Of a stretch of DNA of 64,000 bases, positions 30,440 to 40,400 are shown piece after piece (the stretch's first letter is position 1; each line of letters begins with the position of its first letter). Below the pieces are notes generated by a model. That model saw only the letters and a program-made list of their open reading frames with translations. It ran no database searches and was not told the origin of the DNA. Made by a program: the position numbers and the translations under genes. Location of the stretch: NCBI GenBank assembly GCA_937949555.1, contig CALEDV010000017.1, positions 1-64,000 on the forward strand. The letters run 5' to 3'. The DNA comes from an uncultured bacterium (GTDB lineage Bacteria; Nitrospirota; Thermodesulfovibrionia; Thermodesulfovibrionales; Dissulfurispiraceae).

Positions 30440-30540
30440 AACAAAAAGCCACGAAAGAACCTGTCTTCATGACCGTTGCCTTCGTGGCTTTTGGTTATTC
30501 TTTAAATAAAAATGAATCTAAGACCCTTCGTGGGCTTTAG
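30440..30540 (-). promoter_or_regulatory. structured leader / attenuator-like hairpin, copy 2 (upstream of periplasmic binding protein)
   Basis: Minus strand: aaagCCCacgaaGGGtctta...AAAGAATAACCAAAA GCCACGAAggcaacggtcatgaagacaggttctTTCGTGGC TTTTTGTTTATAAAAAGGAGG. Confidence 0.65.
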
Positions 30541-30737
30541 TGTAAATAACGGCTATGGATATAACATTTAATGCCTGATACTGTCAAGCCCCTCTAAACC
30601 CCAATAGCCCTTAGGTATTTGTAACGAGCAAGAGGTATGCGACAAAAAGACTGCTTGAAGGATTTAACCTATTTCCACTGGCATGAAAATAAGGACCCTT
30701 CGGCATACCCCCTTACTTATGGCAATTTTATATGATA

Positions 30738-33194
30738 TCAATCCATTGACAACCTTACTGCCACAAGGGGCACCCCTTGACCAATAGATGGATAGGTGAG
30801 TGTATTTAGCCTTGCATGGATAAAGTGTAAGGGTGCAAATACACAGCCCTGAGGCACCTCATTTGTAATAAGGGGCTTTATAAAGACATCACCCCTTCTT
30901 GATGTAACCCTTATTGGTCTGCCCTCCTTGATATCAAACCTCTCGGCATCAATGTTGTTTACGAGTAAAAAGGCATCAGGGACAAAGGCAGAGAGATTCT
31001 TTGATAGACCCGAGAGGGCCCCTGAGTGTTGCAACACATTGGCAGTTACCAAGGTTAAAGGATACTCACTGTCTGTAGATTCAAGGATCACATTTTCCAC
31101 TGGGTTAAATGCCTTAAAGTACTCACGCCCTTTTATAGAAAGCCCTATCTTTTCCTTTGACTTTACCCCTATCTCCTCAAGGGTCATGGGGACTGGCGCA
31201 GTCGTCATTGCCCTTGCCACATTCCTTAGTATCATCCAATCGGGCATGGACTGCCCAACCACAGAAGAGATCTTTGATATACCCTGTATCAATCCTGATG
31301 CAGATAAGAAATTACCATCCTTTTCGGCCCAACTGCATGCAGGCAAGACTACATCAGCTATCTTGGCGGTGTCAGTCATGAAGATGTCTTGGACTGCCAA
31401 GAATTCAAGCCCCCTCAGCCTTTTCTCCACAGCCTTTAGGTTTGGAAAGACCACGAGAGGGTTCTCACCGAGAATATAGAGAGCCTTCAATTCAGTACTC
31501 TCATACATCATCTGGTAGCCGTTTAAGCCATTGTCCTGAGGTCTGACACCGCTAAAGTATGTACCAAGGGTATTGCAGAGCTCTGCAGGTGATTGGAGTT
31601 GGTCAGGAGAGTCACCCATGAGGAGTATAAGATTTGCCGCTGCGAGCAATATATTGACATCCTTTGTATTCTCTGAAAAGCTCGAGGTAATGGCAATGAG
31701 CCTCTTCTGTGCCCGAGCGTAGTCTTCAGCAATGCTGACTATTATTTGTTCATCGACCCCAACTTCAGAGGCAGCCTTTGAGAGGGAGAAATTGTCTAAA
31801 AAGTGCACCATCTTGTCGTGATTCTGTATCCCAGAGAGGGCCTCTCTGTTGTAAAGCCCCCTGTCATAGATCACCTTCATAAGGGAGTTTATAAAGGTAG
31901 TGCCATGACCTGGCCTGATCCTTATCCAGTCTGCTGTATTCCTTGCAAGCTTGGTCTCCTTTGAATCTACCACCACGAGCCTTGAGCCAGCGTTCTTGCT
32001 GTGTATGAAATTAAGTCCCCAGACGGGCAATGTGGATGTGATGTCAGACTCGATGATGAGCATAAAGTCTGAGTATAATGGTTTGTCCCACTGAATAGGT
32101 AAGTAGTCAATACCAAATGCCGCCTTGAAGGCCTGTAAGGCCTTTGCGTAACCAAATCTGGCAGCAGAGTCTATAGAGTCTGTGCCTATAACATCCCTGA
32201 GTAAGAATTGGAGCATATAGTTGTCTTCTATAGTGCACCTCTGTGAGCCAATCCCACCAATAGATGCAGGGCCATATTTGTCCTTAATGTCTGTTAGTCT
32301 TTTAACGATGTAATCAATCGCCTCATCCCAAGTTACTGGCTCGTGGGTTCCATCTTTCCTTATCATTGGTTGAGTGAGTCTATTTTCGGAGTAAATAAAA
32401 TCAAAACCAAACCTACCCCTCCCACATAGATTACCGTCGTTAATACCAGTGCCCTCTTTCCCCCTCGAGCGTATTATCTTGTTCTCTCTGGTATTGACAG
32501 CGATTGTGCACCCACAGCCACAGAAAGGACAGATGATTGTATGCTCATCCATATACCATATCCTTGATTTATGCCTGTAGTCTTTGCTGCCCAACGCCCC
32601 TACGGGACATGCGTCTATACACTGCCCACAAAACTCACAGTCAAGGGTCTCTTCAAAGGCTGGGCTTATGTTGGTGCGAAAGCCCCTACCTATAAAATTA
32701 AGGGCCCCTACCCCCTGGTGTTCATTGCATATACCAACACATATGCCACAGAGCACACAACGATTTGGATTGCGCTCCACAAAGGGCGCCTCGAGCCTCT
32801 CCTTGTCCTTCCTCCTGACTGCTGTAAACCTGTTTCCGTGCCCTCCGTAACGGAATGCAATATCCTGAAGCTTACACTCCCCTGCCTTATCACATATGGG
32901 GCAGTCCAGAGGGTGATACAAAAGCAGGAACTCTAAGACAGTCTTCCTTGCCTCAGCAATGGTATCACTTTCGGTGATTACTACCATGCCATCTCTAATC
33001 TGTGTCGCACAGGCCGCCGATAATTCCCTTTGCCCCTCAATCTCCACAAGACATAGCCTACAACCCGCATAGGGTTTTAGCCTCTTGTCGTAACAGAGGT
33101 TGGGTATGTATATGCCGTTTTCTAAGGCCGTAGCCAACACTGTGGCACCTTTTTCGCCCTTCACCTTTTTATTGTTGATGGTCAGTTCTATCAT
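30738..33194 (-). CDS. NuoG/FdhA-like NADH-dehydrogenase/molybdopterin oxidoreductase subunit
   Basis: [2Fe-2S] CYDKRLKPYAGCRLCLVEIEG; HPLDCPICDKAGECKLQ; 2x[4Fe-4S]; CPFCGCGC...GNLCGRGRFGFDF; Mopterin domain. FDH Sec/Cys position appears to be Gly (ARFGYAKA). Confidence 0.85.
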   Translation of the reverse strand: MIELTINNKKVKGEKGATVLATALENGIYIPNLCYDKRLKPYAGCRLCLVEIEGQRELSAACATQIRDGMVVITESDTIAEARKTVLEFLLLYHPLDCPICDKAGECKLQDIAFRYGGHGNRFTAVRRKDKERLEAPFVERNPNRCVLCGICVGICNEHQGVGALNFIGRGFRTNISPAFEETLDCEFCGQCIDACPVGALGSKDYRHKSRIWYMDEHTIICPFCGCGCTIAVNTRENKIIRSRGKEGTGINDGNLCGRGRFGFDFIYSENRLTQPMIRKDGTHEPVTWDEAIDYIVKRLTDIKDKYGPASIGGIGSQRCTIEDNYMLQFLLRDVIGTDSIDSAARFGYAKALQAFKAAFGIDYLPIQWDKPLYSDFMLIIESDITSTLPVWGLNFIHSKNAGSRLVVVDSKETKLARNTADWIRIRPGHGTTFINSLMKVIYDRGLYNREALSGIQNHDKMVHFLDNFSLSKAASEVGVDEQIIVSIAEDYARAQKRLIAITSSFSENTKDVNILLAAANLILLMGDSPDQLQSPAELCNTLGTYFSGVRPQDNGLNGYQMMYESTELKALYILGENPLVVFPNLKAVEKRLRGLEFLAVQDIFMTDTAKIADVVLPACSWAEKDGNFLSASGLIQGISKISSVVGQSMPDWMILRNVARAMTTAPVPMTLEEIGVKSKEKIGLSIKGREYFKAFNPVENVILESTDSEYPLTLVTANVLQHSGALSGLSKNLSAFVPDAFLLVNNIDAERFDIKEGRPIRVTSRRGDVFIKPLITNEVPQGCVFAPLHFIHARLNTLTYPSIGQGVPLVAVRLSMD

Positions 33195-35062
33195 TGCCCT
33201 GCCTCCTTATCCGCAATATCTCCCTTTGGCGCCTCTGTATTTGACAATATACTTTCCCTCATTGCACGAGGACCTATCTTTATGCTGTAAAAATTGCACT
33301 TTAAATAGCATGACCTACATTGGATACACAGAGACTGGTCAATGTGATGGGGCTTTTTCCTTTCTCCACTTATTGCCTTCTTAGGACATACCCTTGCACA
33401 GGCCCCGCAACCAACACATTTAGTCTCATCAATATAGAAGGTGCACAATTCTTTACAAACACCAGTCTTACACCACTTTTGCTCCACATGTTCTATAAAC
33501 TCATCCTTAAAGTATCTAAGGCTGGTCAATACAGGGTTTGGAGAGGTCTTTCCCAATCCACAGAGCGATGCATTGATTATCTGTTTACTTATATTTTCAA
33601 TCAATTCAATGTCTTGCTTCTCTCCTCTACCTTCTGTAATCTTGCACAATAGGTCAAGCAGTACCGTATTACCTATCCTGCAGGGAGTGCATTTGCCACA
33701 GGACTCCTCAGTGGAGAACTCCAGGAAAAACTTAGACACACTGACCATGCAGTTTAGGTCATCCATGACAACCATACCGCCTGAACCCACTATGGCACCG
33801 GTCTTCTGTATATCCTCAAAGGTCACTGGCGTATCAAGTAGGGACTCAGGGATGCAACCACCAGAGGGACCACCTAACTGAACGGCCTTAAACTTTCTAC
33901 CCTTTGGGATACCCCCACCTATGTCAAATATTATCTTTCTAAGGGGGGTACCCATTGGTACCTCTACAAGACCTATGTTCTTTATGGATCCGCTTAAGGC
34001 AAATACCTTTGTGCCTGTGGATCTCTCTGTACCGAGGCCCCTATACCAGTCTCCACCTCTCAGTATTATTTGAGGGATGTTGGCAAGGGTCTCTACATTG
34101 TTAAGGACTGTAGGCCTATCCCAGAGCCCCTTTACTGCAGAACGCCAGAACTTGGGCCTCGGCATACCTCTCTTGCCCTCGATAGAACGCATGAGGGCCG
34201 AGGCCTCACCACAGACAAAGGCCCCTGCACCCTGACTGATCTCTATATCGAAGTCAAAACCACTGTTAAGGATATTGTCACCTAACAATCCATATTCTTT
34301 TGCCTGAGCTATGGCGATCTTGAGCCGACTAACTGCAAGGGGATACTCGGCCCTCACATATATGTATCCCTTATTTGCCCCTATTGCCTTTGCCCCAATC
34401 AACATCCCCTCAAGGACTGCATGGGGGTCACCTTCCATAATACTCCTGTCCATAAAGGCCCCTGGATCACCCTCATCTCCGTTACAAATTATATACTTAA
34501 GTGGGGCGTCTACCTTTGCGCTCAACTCCCACTTTAGGCCTGTGGGAAAACCAGCGCCCCCCCTACCTCTGATGCCTGACTTCTTTACCTCTTCTATGAT
34601 CTCTTGTGGTGTCATCTCAAAAAGGGCCTTTGCTGCTGCAAGGTATCCCTCCCTGGCAATGTACTCCTCCATCTTCTCAGGGTCTATAAGCCCCTTGTTC
34701 CTTAGTGCCCAGGTTGTTTGATACTTAAAAAAGGGTATCTCATCCATGAGGGCAATAGGGTGTTTTGTGGTGGAGTCCTTATGCATCAACCTCTCAACCG
34801 GCATGCCCTTTATGAAGTGTTCCTCCACTATCTCTGGTATATCCTTTAGCATAAACTTTTCATAGAAGATTCCCTCAGGATACACCGTCATCACAGGCCC
34901 TTGGGCACAAAAGCCATTACAACCTGTAAATACCACATTGACCTCATTCTCAAGTCCCCTGTTTAAGAGCTCCTCCTCAAGGGCCTCTTTGATCTTAAGG
35001 CTACCGCTGGCCATACAACCCGTCCCCCCGCAAAGCATTATGCTCGATCTGTATAGATTCAT
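33191..35062 (-). CDS. NuoF/HndC-like NADH-binding flavoprotein with C-terminal ferredoxin domain
   Basis: GRGGAGFPTGLKWE, CNGDEGDPGAFMDR, ESCGKCTPCRIG, C-terminal CVGCGACARVCP...CIQCRSCYLKC. Confidence 0.93.
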   Translation of the reverse strand: MNLYRSSIMLCGGTGCMASGSLKIKEALEEELLNRGLENEVNVVFTGCNGFCAQGPVMTVYPEGIFYEKFMLKDIPEIVEEHFIKGMPVERLMHKDSTTKHPIALMDEIPFFKYQTTWALRNKGLIDPEKMEEYIAREGYLAAAKALFEMTPQEIIEEVKKSGIRGRGGAGFPTGLKWELSAKVDAPLKYIICNGDEGDPGAFMDRSIMEGDPHAVLEGMLIGAKAIGANKGYIYVRAEYPLAVSRLKIAIAQAKEYGLLGDNILNSGFDFDIEISQGAGAFVCGEASALMRSIEGKRGMPRPKFWRSAVKGLWDRPTVLNNVETLANIPQIILRGGDWYRGLGTERSTGTKVFALSGSIKNIGLVEVPMGTPLRKIIFDIGGGIPKGRKFKAVQLGGPSGGCIPESLLDTPVTFEDIQKTGAIVGSGGMVVMDDLNCMVSVSKFFLEFSTEESCGKCTPCRIGNTVLLDLLCKITEGRGEKQDIELIENISKQIINASLCGLGKTSPNPVLTSLRYFKDEFIEHVEQKWCKTGVCKELCTFYIDETKCVGCGACARVCPKKAISGERKKPHHIDQSLCIQCRSCYLKCNFYSIKIGPRAMRESILSNTEAPKGDIADKEAGQ

Positions 35063-35074
35063 CCTTATTCCCCC

Positions 35075-35935
35075 CTATTCATACTGTTTTACAATGTGCA
35101 TTATATTGACAGGAGTAACCGAGCCATGGGTGTCTTTGTCAACGACTACCACTGGCGCCAAACCGCAGGCCCCAAGGCATCGAACCGTATCAACGGAATA
35201 CTTACGGTCCTCTGTCATCCCACTTGCCCCAATCCTCAGTCCAGCCTTCAGATTGTTCATAATCTCTTCAGCGCCCTTGACATAACAGGCCGTGCCCAGA
35301 CAGACCTTTATGTTGTGCTTGCCCTTTGGTTTCATGGTAAAGAAGGAATAGAAAGAGACAACACCGTGTACCTCACTCACAGGCACCCTCAGCCCTCGTG
35401 CAATATGCTTTTGTATAACAGGCGGCAGATAGCCAAATAACTCCTGTGCCTCCTGTAACACTGGTATCAAGGCGCCTGGCTTATTCTTGTAAGCATCTAT
35501 TATCTCATCAAGTCTCTGGACCATCTCGTCGGTATACTCTGCAGGCCTCGATTCTGAAGCCGTTACCTTTGACTTCATCTCCATGGTCTTTGTAACAACC
35601 TCGAGCAATATTGAAGGGGAGAAGGGCTTTGGCAGATAATCAAGGACCTTGAGGCTAAGAGACTCTTTGAGGGTTTCCTGAGATGGGTACCCTGTGATTA
35701 TCAATATACTGACTTCTTGGTTACTTTTGCGGACCTCTTTGATAAACTCCATACCGTCCATTTCGGGCATCTTTAGGTCTGTTATAATAATGTCAAATCT
35801 ATTGAGGTCCTCTCGCTTCAGTGCCCTTATGGGTGAGGTCTCAGTCTCTACATCAAACCCCTCAGGTACCAATGTCTTCTCACAACTCCGCAAGATGATA
35901 GGCTCGTCATCTACTATAAGTATATTCCCCCTCAT
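35075..35935 (-). CDS. response-regulator receiver domain fused to NuoE/HndA-like [2Fe-2S] subunit
   Basis: N-terminus NILIVDDEPIILRSCEKTL...DIIITDLKMPEMDGMEF...LPKPF; C-terminus ALIPVLQEAQELFGYLPPVIQKHIARGLRVPVSEVHGVVSFYSFF...CLGTACYVKGA...CLGACGLAPVVVV. Confidence 0.93.
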   Translation of the reverse strand: MRGNILIVDDEPIILRSCEKTLVPEGFDVETETSPIRALKREDLNRFDIIITDLKMPEMDGMEFIKEVRKSNQEVSILIITGYPSQETLKESLSLKVLDYLPKPFSPSILLEVVTKTMEMKSKVTASESRPAEYTDEMVQRLDEIIDAYKNKPGALIPVLQEAQELFGYLPPVIQKHIARGLRVPVSEVHGVVSFYSFFTMKPKGKHNIKVCLGTACYVKGAEEIMNNLKAGLRIGASGMTEDRKYSVDTVRCLGACGLAPVVVVDKDTHGSVTPVNIMHIVKQYE

Positions 35936-36091
35936 AATAAACCTCCATGTTTTTTATAAGCTAATCCTTATAGCCCCTTGAGGACAATGAAAACCTAATC
36001 TGTTTGTTTTTTTATGTCTGAGCTTTTAAGACCTTGAGCACCTATTTTACACCACCAAGCATCTTTATAAACACCTTAAGTGAAGATATGT

Positions 36092-36315
36092 GGGGTCAGG
36101 TCTTGAATCATCAGTTTTTAAGGCAATTCTCCCTTAACGCCTTGCTTGTGTAATGTAGCCCGAGATATTTCGCAATCTCCTTTAGTGTATAACCGTATAA
36201 TGAGCTAAGATAGCCGCTCCATGCCTTGAGATGTTACATGATATACCGACCCTGTGTATTCGCCCTTTGGATTAGCTATATTAGCGTTTTAGATCATATT
36301 TCAAGACCTGACCCC
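36092..36315 (-). mobile_element. transposon remnant with 16-bp perfect terminal inverted repeats, residual transposase C-terminus
   Basis: GGGGTCAGGTCTTGAA (36092-36107) and TTCAAGACCTGACCCC (36300-36315); interior minus strand encodes GYTLKEIAKYLGLHYTSKALREN, resembling the C-terminal HTH of Y1_Tnp-type transposases. Confidence 0.72.
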
Positions 36316-37448
36316 CATCCAAACCTATCTATTCTAAACCAAAGGAGACATTCAACAAAGTCCTTTGAAAGTATGGGATTATCGTTGAATCCAAAGAGAT
36401 GACCCTTGCAACCGCAATCTGAGGCTCCAAAGTTGGCGATAGTCCATTCACAGATTTCGTGCATTTTATCGGCAATCTGACATTCAATCCTCTCCGATGT
36501 TCTTATGGCAAAGGCATTTATGTATTGCCCATGCCCTGTTAGATAATCGATATGCCAAAACTTATTTTTTAGCTTTCTTTTGTGTCTCTCAATACGAGAG
36601 CAAAGGTTTTTCATTGCAGAACCCGTATAGATGTAATAGCCCCTTTTAAATCTAACTCTGCCAAGGGAACCTGTGTCTATATCTTGGTCATTATTTATTT
36701 TAAATAGTATCATGTAACTGCCTCTGTCCTGAGCTTCCTGCTCAATTATGTCTATGGGTATTTGAAGTTCTTTAATTGAGTCCTCAATCTGAAGGTCCTT
36801 GTTCCATTTTATGCCCACTGCCCTGATACTGATATTCTTGTAAACTTCTAAAAAGGTTTTTGAAAAATCAATATCTGTATGGTAATCAGGCATAAAAAAA
36901 GAGGGCTTCTGAGAATGAACAATAAATAAGACATGCCCCTTAAAGCCCTTGGCTGACAGTTCAGATAGTTCTTTTAGGTGTTTTATCCCTCTTTTAGTAG
37001 GTGCATCTGGGAAAAGGGCAATATCTCTCCCGAAAAGGGTGCAGGACTTTACCTCTAAATAGTGATGTTTATCCTTGTGAGCTGTAAGCATAAAGTCAAA
37101 TCTGCTCTGTCCAACCTTTACCTCGTTTTTAATAGCATCAAAATTATCCAAACCCTTTATAAGACCTCTCTGAAGCAGTGTCTTTGCAACGAGATTATTC
37201 AGATGGGTGTCAAGGAGCACTGGGCTGTCTCCTTTAAGTACAGCTATGACTTTGTATCTGAGGCTGCCCTTGTGAGAATTGACAAGATATAATGTTGCTC
37301 CCTTAATTAGTAACTCTATAAGCCTGCCAGGATTGGGTAGATATGCAGATGTAATCTCAGAGCCCACCTTGCACTGTATTACAAACCTATTTAGTCTTGT
37401 AATAAATTCCGCTTGGAGATAATCCTCTTTAAGTATTTTTATCGCCAT
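36294..37448 (-). CDS. sfsA: SfsA nuclease-like protein fused to C-terminal DUF123/GIY-YIG-like domain
   Basis: SfsA: YLPNPGRLIELL...SRFDFMLT...HYLEVKSCTLF...ALFPDAPTKRGIKHLKEL; DUF123: GSYMILFKINND...GRVRFKRGYYIYTGSAMKNLCSRIERHKRKLKNKFWHIDYL. Confidence 0.88.
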   Translation of the reverse strand: MAIKILKEDYLQAEFITRLNRFVIQCKVGSEITSAYLPNPGRLIELLIKGATLYLVNSHKGSLRYKVIAVLKGDSPVLLDTHLNNLVAKTLLQRGLIKGLDNFDAIKNEVKVGQSRFDFMLTAHKDKHHYLEVKSCTLFGRDIALFPDAPTKRGIKHLKELSELSAKGFKGHVLFIVHSQKPSFFMPDYHTDIDFSKTFLEVYKNISIRAVGIKWNKDLQIEDSIKELQIPIDIIEQEAQDRGSYMILFKINNDQDIDTGSLGRVRFKRGYYIYTGSAMKNLCSRIERHKRKLKNKFWHIDYLTGHGQYINAFAIRTSERIECQIADKMHEICEWTIANFGASDCGCKGHLFGFNDNPILSKDFVECLLWFRIDRFGWGSGLEI

Positions 37449-37478
37449 TGTCTTTTTAGAAATGATACAATATTTTGT

Positions 37479-40400
37479 ATGAAAAAAGGACTAAGGTTGT
37501 TTGAAACTAAAAAGACAAAGCCTATAGATTCCTTAATGGAACGATACAAGTATTTTCGATCCTTGCTTGGTCATAATCACAGGGCTTTGAGCCTAATAGC
37601 AGGTATGGAGCAGCTCTATTTTAGCGGACGCCCCTTTACCCTTAACCAGATTAGGATAACCTATGAAGAGTTGCTTGAGTCAATTACAGGGCTTGCCTAT
37701 TGCCTTGAATCAATGACAGGAGAGAGATTTCCAGAGCTTATAAGAAGGATTGAGGAGATAGATGAGAAATTATTCGCCAGTTTTTCCCCCTCCTGTTTAC
37801 TGCCCTCAAAGACCTTAACGATTTCAATGCAGGACATAGAGGCTAATATGCAAAAACTGGTTGGTTCAAAGGCGCTAAACCTTGCAATGCTACGAAACCA
37901 GCTTGGTCTTAAGACCCCCTCAGGATTTGTTATTACATCCTATGCCTTTAATAGATTTTTAGAACACAATAACCTTAATCGCACGATTGAGAATGGCTTA
38001 TCCACTTTATCGGTAGATGATTATGAGGCTATAGAGAGAGAAAGCAAGTCAATAAGGAGCAAGATCCTTGAGGGTGAGATGCCTGAGGATATTGAATATG
38101 CCATATTTAAAGGCTTTGAGGAATTGCAGAGGCATTCCAATGATGAAGTTATGGTTGCCGTAAGAAGCAGCGCTGTAGGGGAGGATACTGAGGCGACCTT
38201 TGCAGGCCAGTATGATTCTGTCTTGAATGTGCCTAAGGACAGGCTTATAGAGGCATACAAAGAGGTAATTGCAAGCAAGTATTCAGCCCGTTCCATTAAT
38301 TACAGGCTTCTTTACGGTCTCGATGATAAGGATACACCAATGGCAGTTATTATTCTTGAGATGGTAAAGGCAAAGACAAGCGGGGTCTTATATACTGTTG
38401 ACCCTGCTATTAGACCTCACTGCCCCCTTAAGGTAACGGCCATCCTTGGACTTGGAGAGCATCTTGTGGGCGGAAGTTCCACACCCGATGTATTCTTGCT
38501 TGATAGGTTGGAAGATAAGGTTGTTGACTCTGTTATCGCATCAAAGGACTTTAGGATGGTAGCCAATGAGGGAGGAGGTGTCTCTGTTAATCCGGTGGAA
38601 GATGCAATAAGGCACAAACCTTCGTTGCAACATAACATGCTGATGAGACTTAGACAGGTAGGTTTGATGATTGAGGAATACTTTGAGTCTCCTCAGGATA
38701 TTGAATGGGCAATTGATGATAAAGAGGACCTATTTTTGCTTCAGACAAGACTTCTCAATGTTCCAAAAATGCATCCAGAGGACCCTTTGGAGCATAGAGA
38801 TGTTGTTAGCGCAAGACCAGTTATAACTGGCGGAGAGACTGCCTCTTCAGGTGTATGTACAGGACAGGTTGTTCATTACAATGATATTACTACAATAATG
38901 GACAACAGGGAGGACATCGTTTTAATTGCGAAAAATGCAACCCCTGAATTGGCGAGGTTTATTGGAAAGGTCAAGGGTATTGTCACAGAGTTTGGCAGCG
39001 CCTCAAGCCATCTTGCCTCAGTGGCACGTGAATTTGGGGTGCCCGCTGTATTTGGTATGAAAGGGGCCCTATCTATATTGACACAAGGACAGTATATAAC
39101 CCTCTGGGCTGATAAGGCTATGGTATATGAGGGCATAATAGAGGAACTTCTACAGAATATGAGCCCCTCAAGAAAGGTGATTTACAATAGCGCAGTACAT
39201 AAGAGGATGCGTGATGTGCTTGATCTCATATCACCTCTTAATATGACTGACCCTAATTCGCCAGAATTTATTCCCTCAAAGGCACAGACCTTTCATGACA
39301 TCATAAGATATACCCATGAGATAGCTGTAAGGCAGATGTTTGGCATAGGAGATATACAGAGGAGCAAAACATATAAGGCGAGACTCCTGAGGACAAAATT
39401 GCCTCTGAATATCTGGATAGTTGATTTATCAGAAGGGGGCAGAGAAAATAAAGGAAGGGACATTGAGTATCAGGATATAAAGTCAGTCCCTTTCATGGCT
39501 ATTTGGCGAGGTTTTATCCATCCTGGAGTTAATTGGGAAGGAACAATGAGTCTAAAGACCTCAAAGATATCCTCTCTTTTTGCTGTTGCAGCCACCTCAG
39601 AACTTGGAGAGCAGCCTGGTGGAGAAAGCTATGCGATATTGGCAGAGGACTATATGAATCTAAGCATTAAGTTTGCTTATCATTTTGCAACCGTTGATGC
39701 GCTCTGCGGAGATAAGGAATCACAAAACTATATCTCCTTGCAATTTTCAGGCGGTGCAGGCAGTTATTACGGCAAAACGCTCAGGGTGCAATTAATGGGA
39801 GCAGTTTTGAGCAAATTAGGTTTTAGGGTTGAATTAAAGGGAGACCTAATTGAGGCTGTTTATGCAAGATACGATAGGGAGTCAACCATGGATACCCTTG
39901 ATAATTTAGGAAGGCTTCTTGGGTCATGCAGACTTCTTGATATAACTATCTCTAATCAGGATGACATAGAGTTTTATTGCCAACAGTTTTTCAAGGGCAA
40001 TTATGACTTTATAAATGTGAGAAATTATGAGGTAATGCCCTCTTTTTATATAAAAGGTGGGCTTTGGAAGATTATTGCCGATGAGCAAGGCAGATTTTGT
40101 ATGTATGATGGTTCTCATAACAGTGGCGGTGCGATAAGAGGCATTGCCAATATATTTAATAGATTCCTAAACATTCAAAATAGGATTTTCGTGGAGTCCA
40201 TAGAAAGTCGCCACCACTTTCCCCTTGCCATTGTAAAGGGAAATTATAATAGGGACTGCGCAATTAATCTAAAGTTAAAACTATTGGGCGGAAAGGTTGA
40301 CAAAACAGGAGGCATAGCCTTTGGTATAGGAGATGTTGAAAACTATCTCGCCCTTGCTTTAGATGCCCATGAGGGGGCTATTACTTTCTATAGGGTTTCA

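Noticed and set aside
29209-30540. Cobalamin riboswitch upstream of the TonB receptor
   Set aside because: I could not find the B12-box or conserved core expected of cobalamin riboswitches; the leader is better described as an uncharacterised hairpin/attenuator.
30738-33194. Annotating the NuoG-like gene as a formate dehydrogenase
   Set aside because: The Sec/Cys ligand position appears substituted by Gly and no FDH partner genes are nearby.
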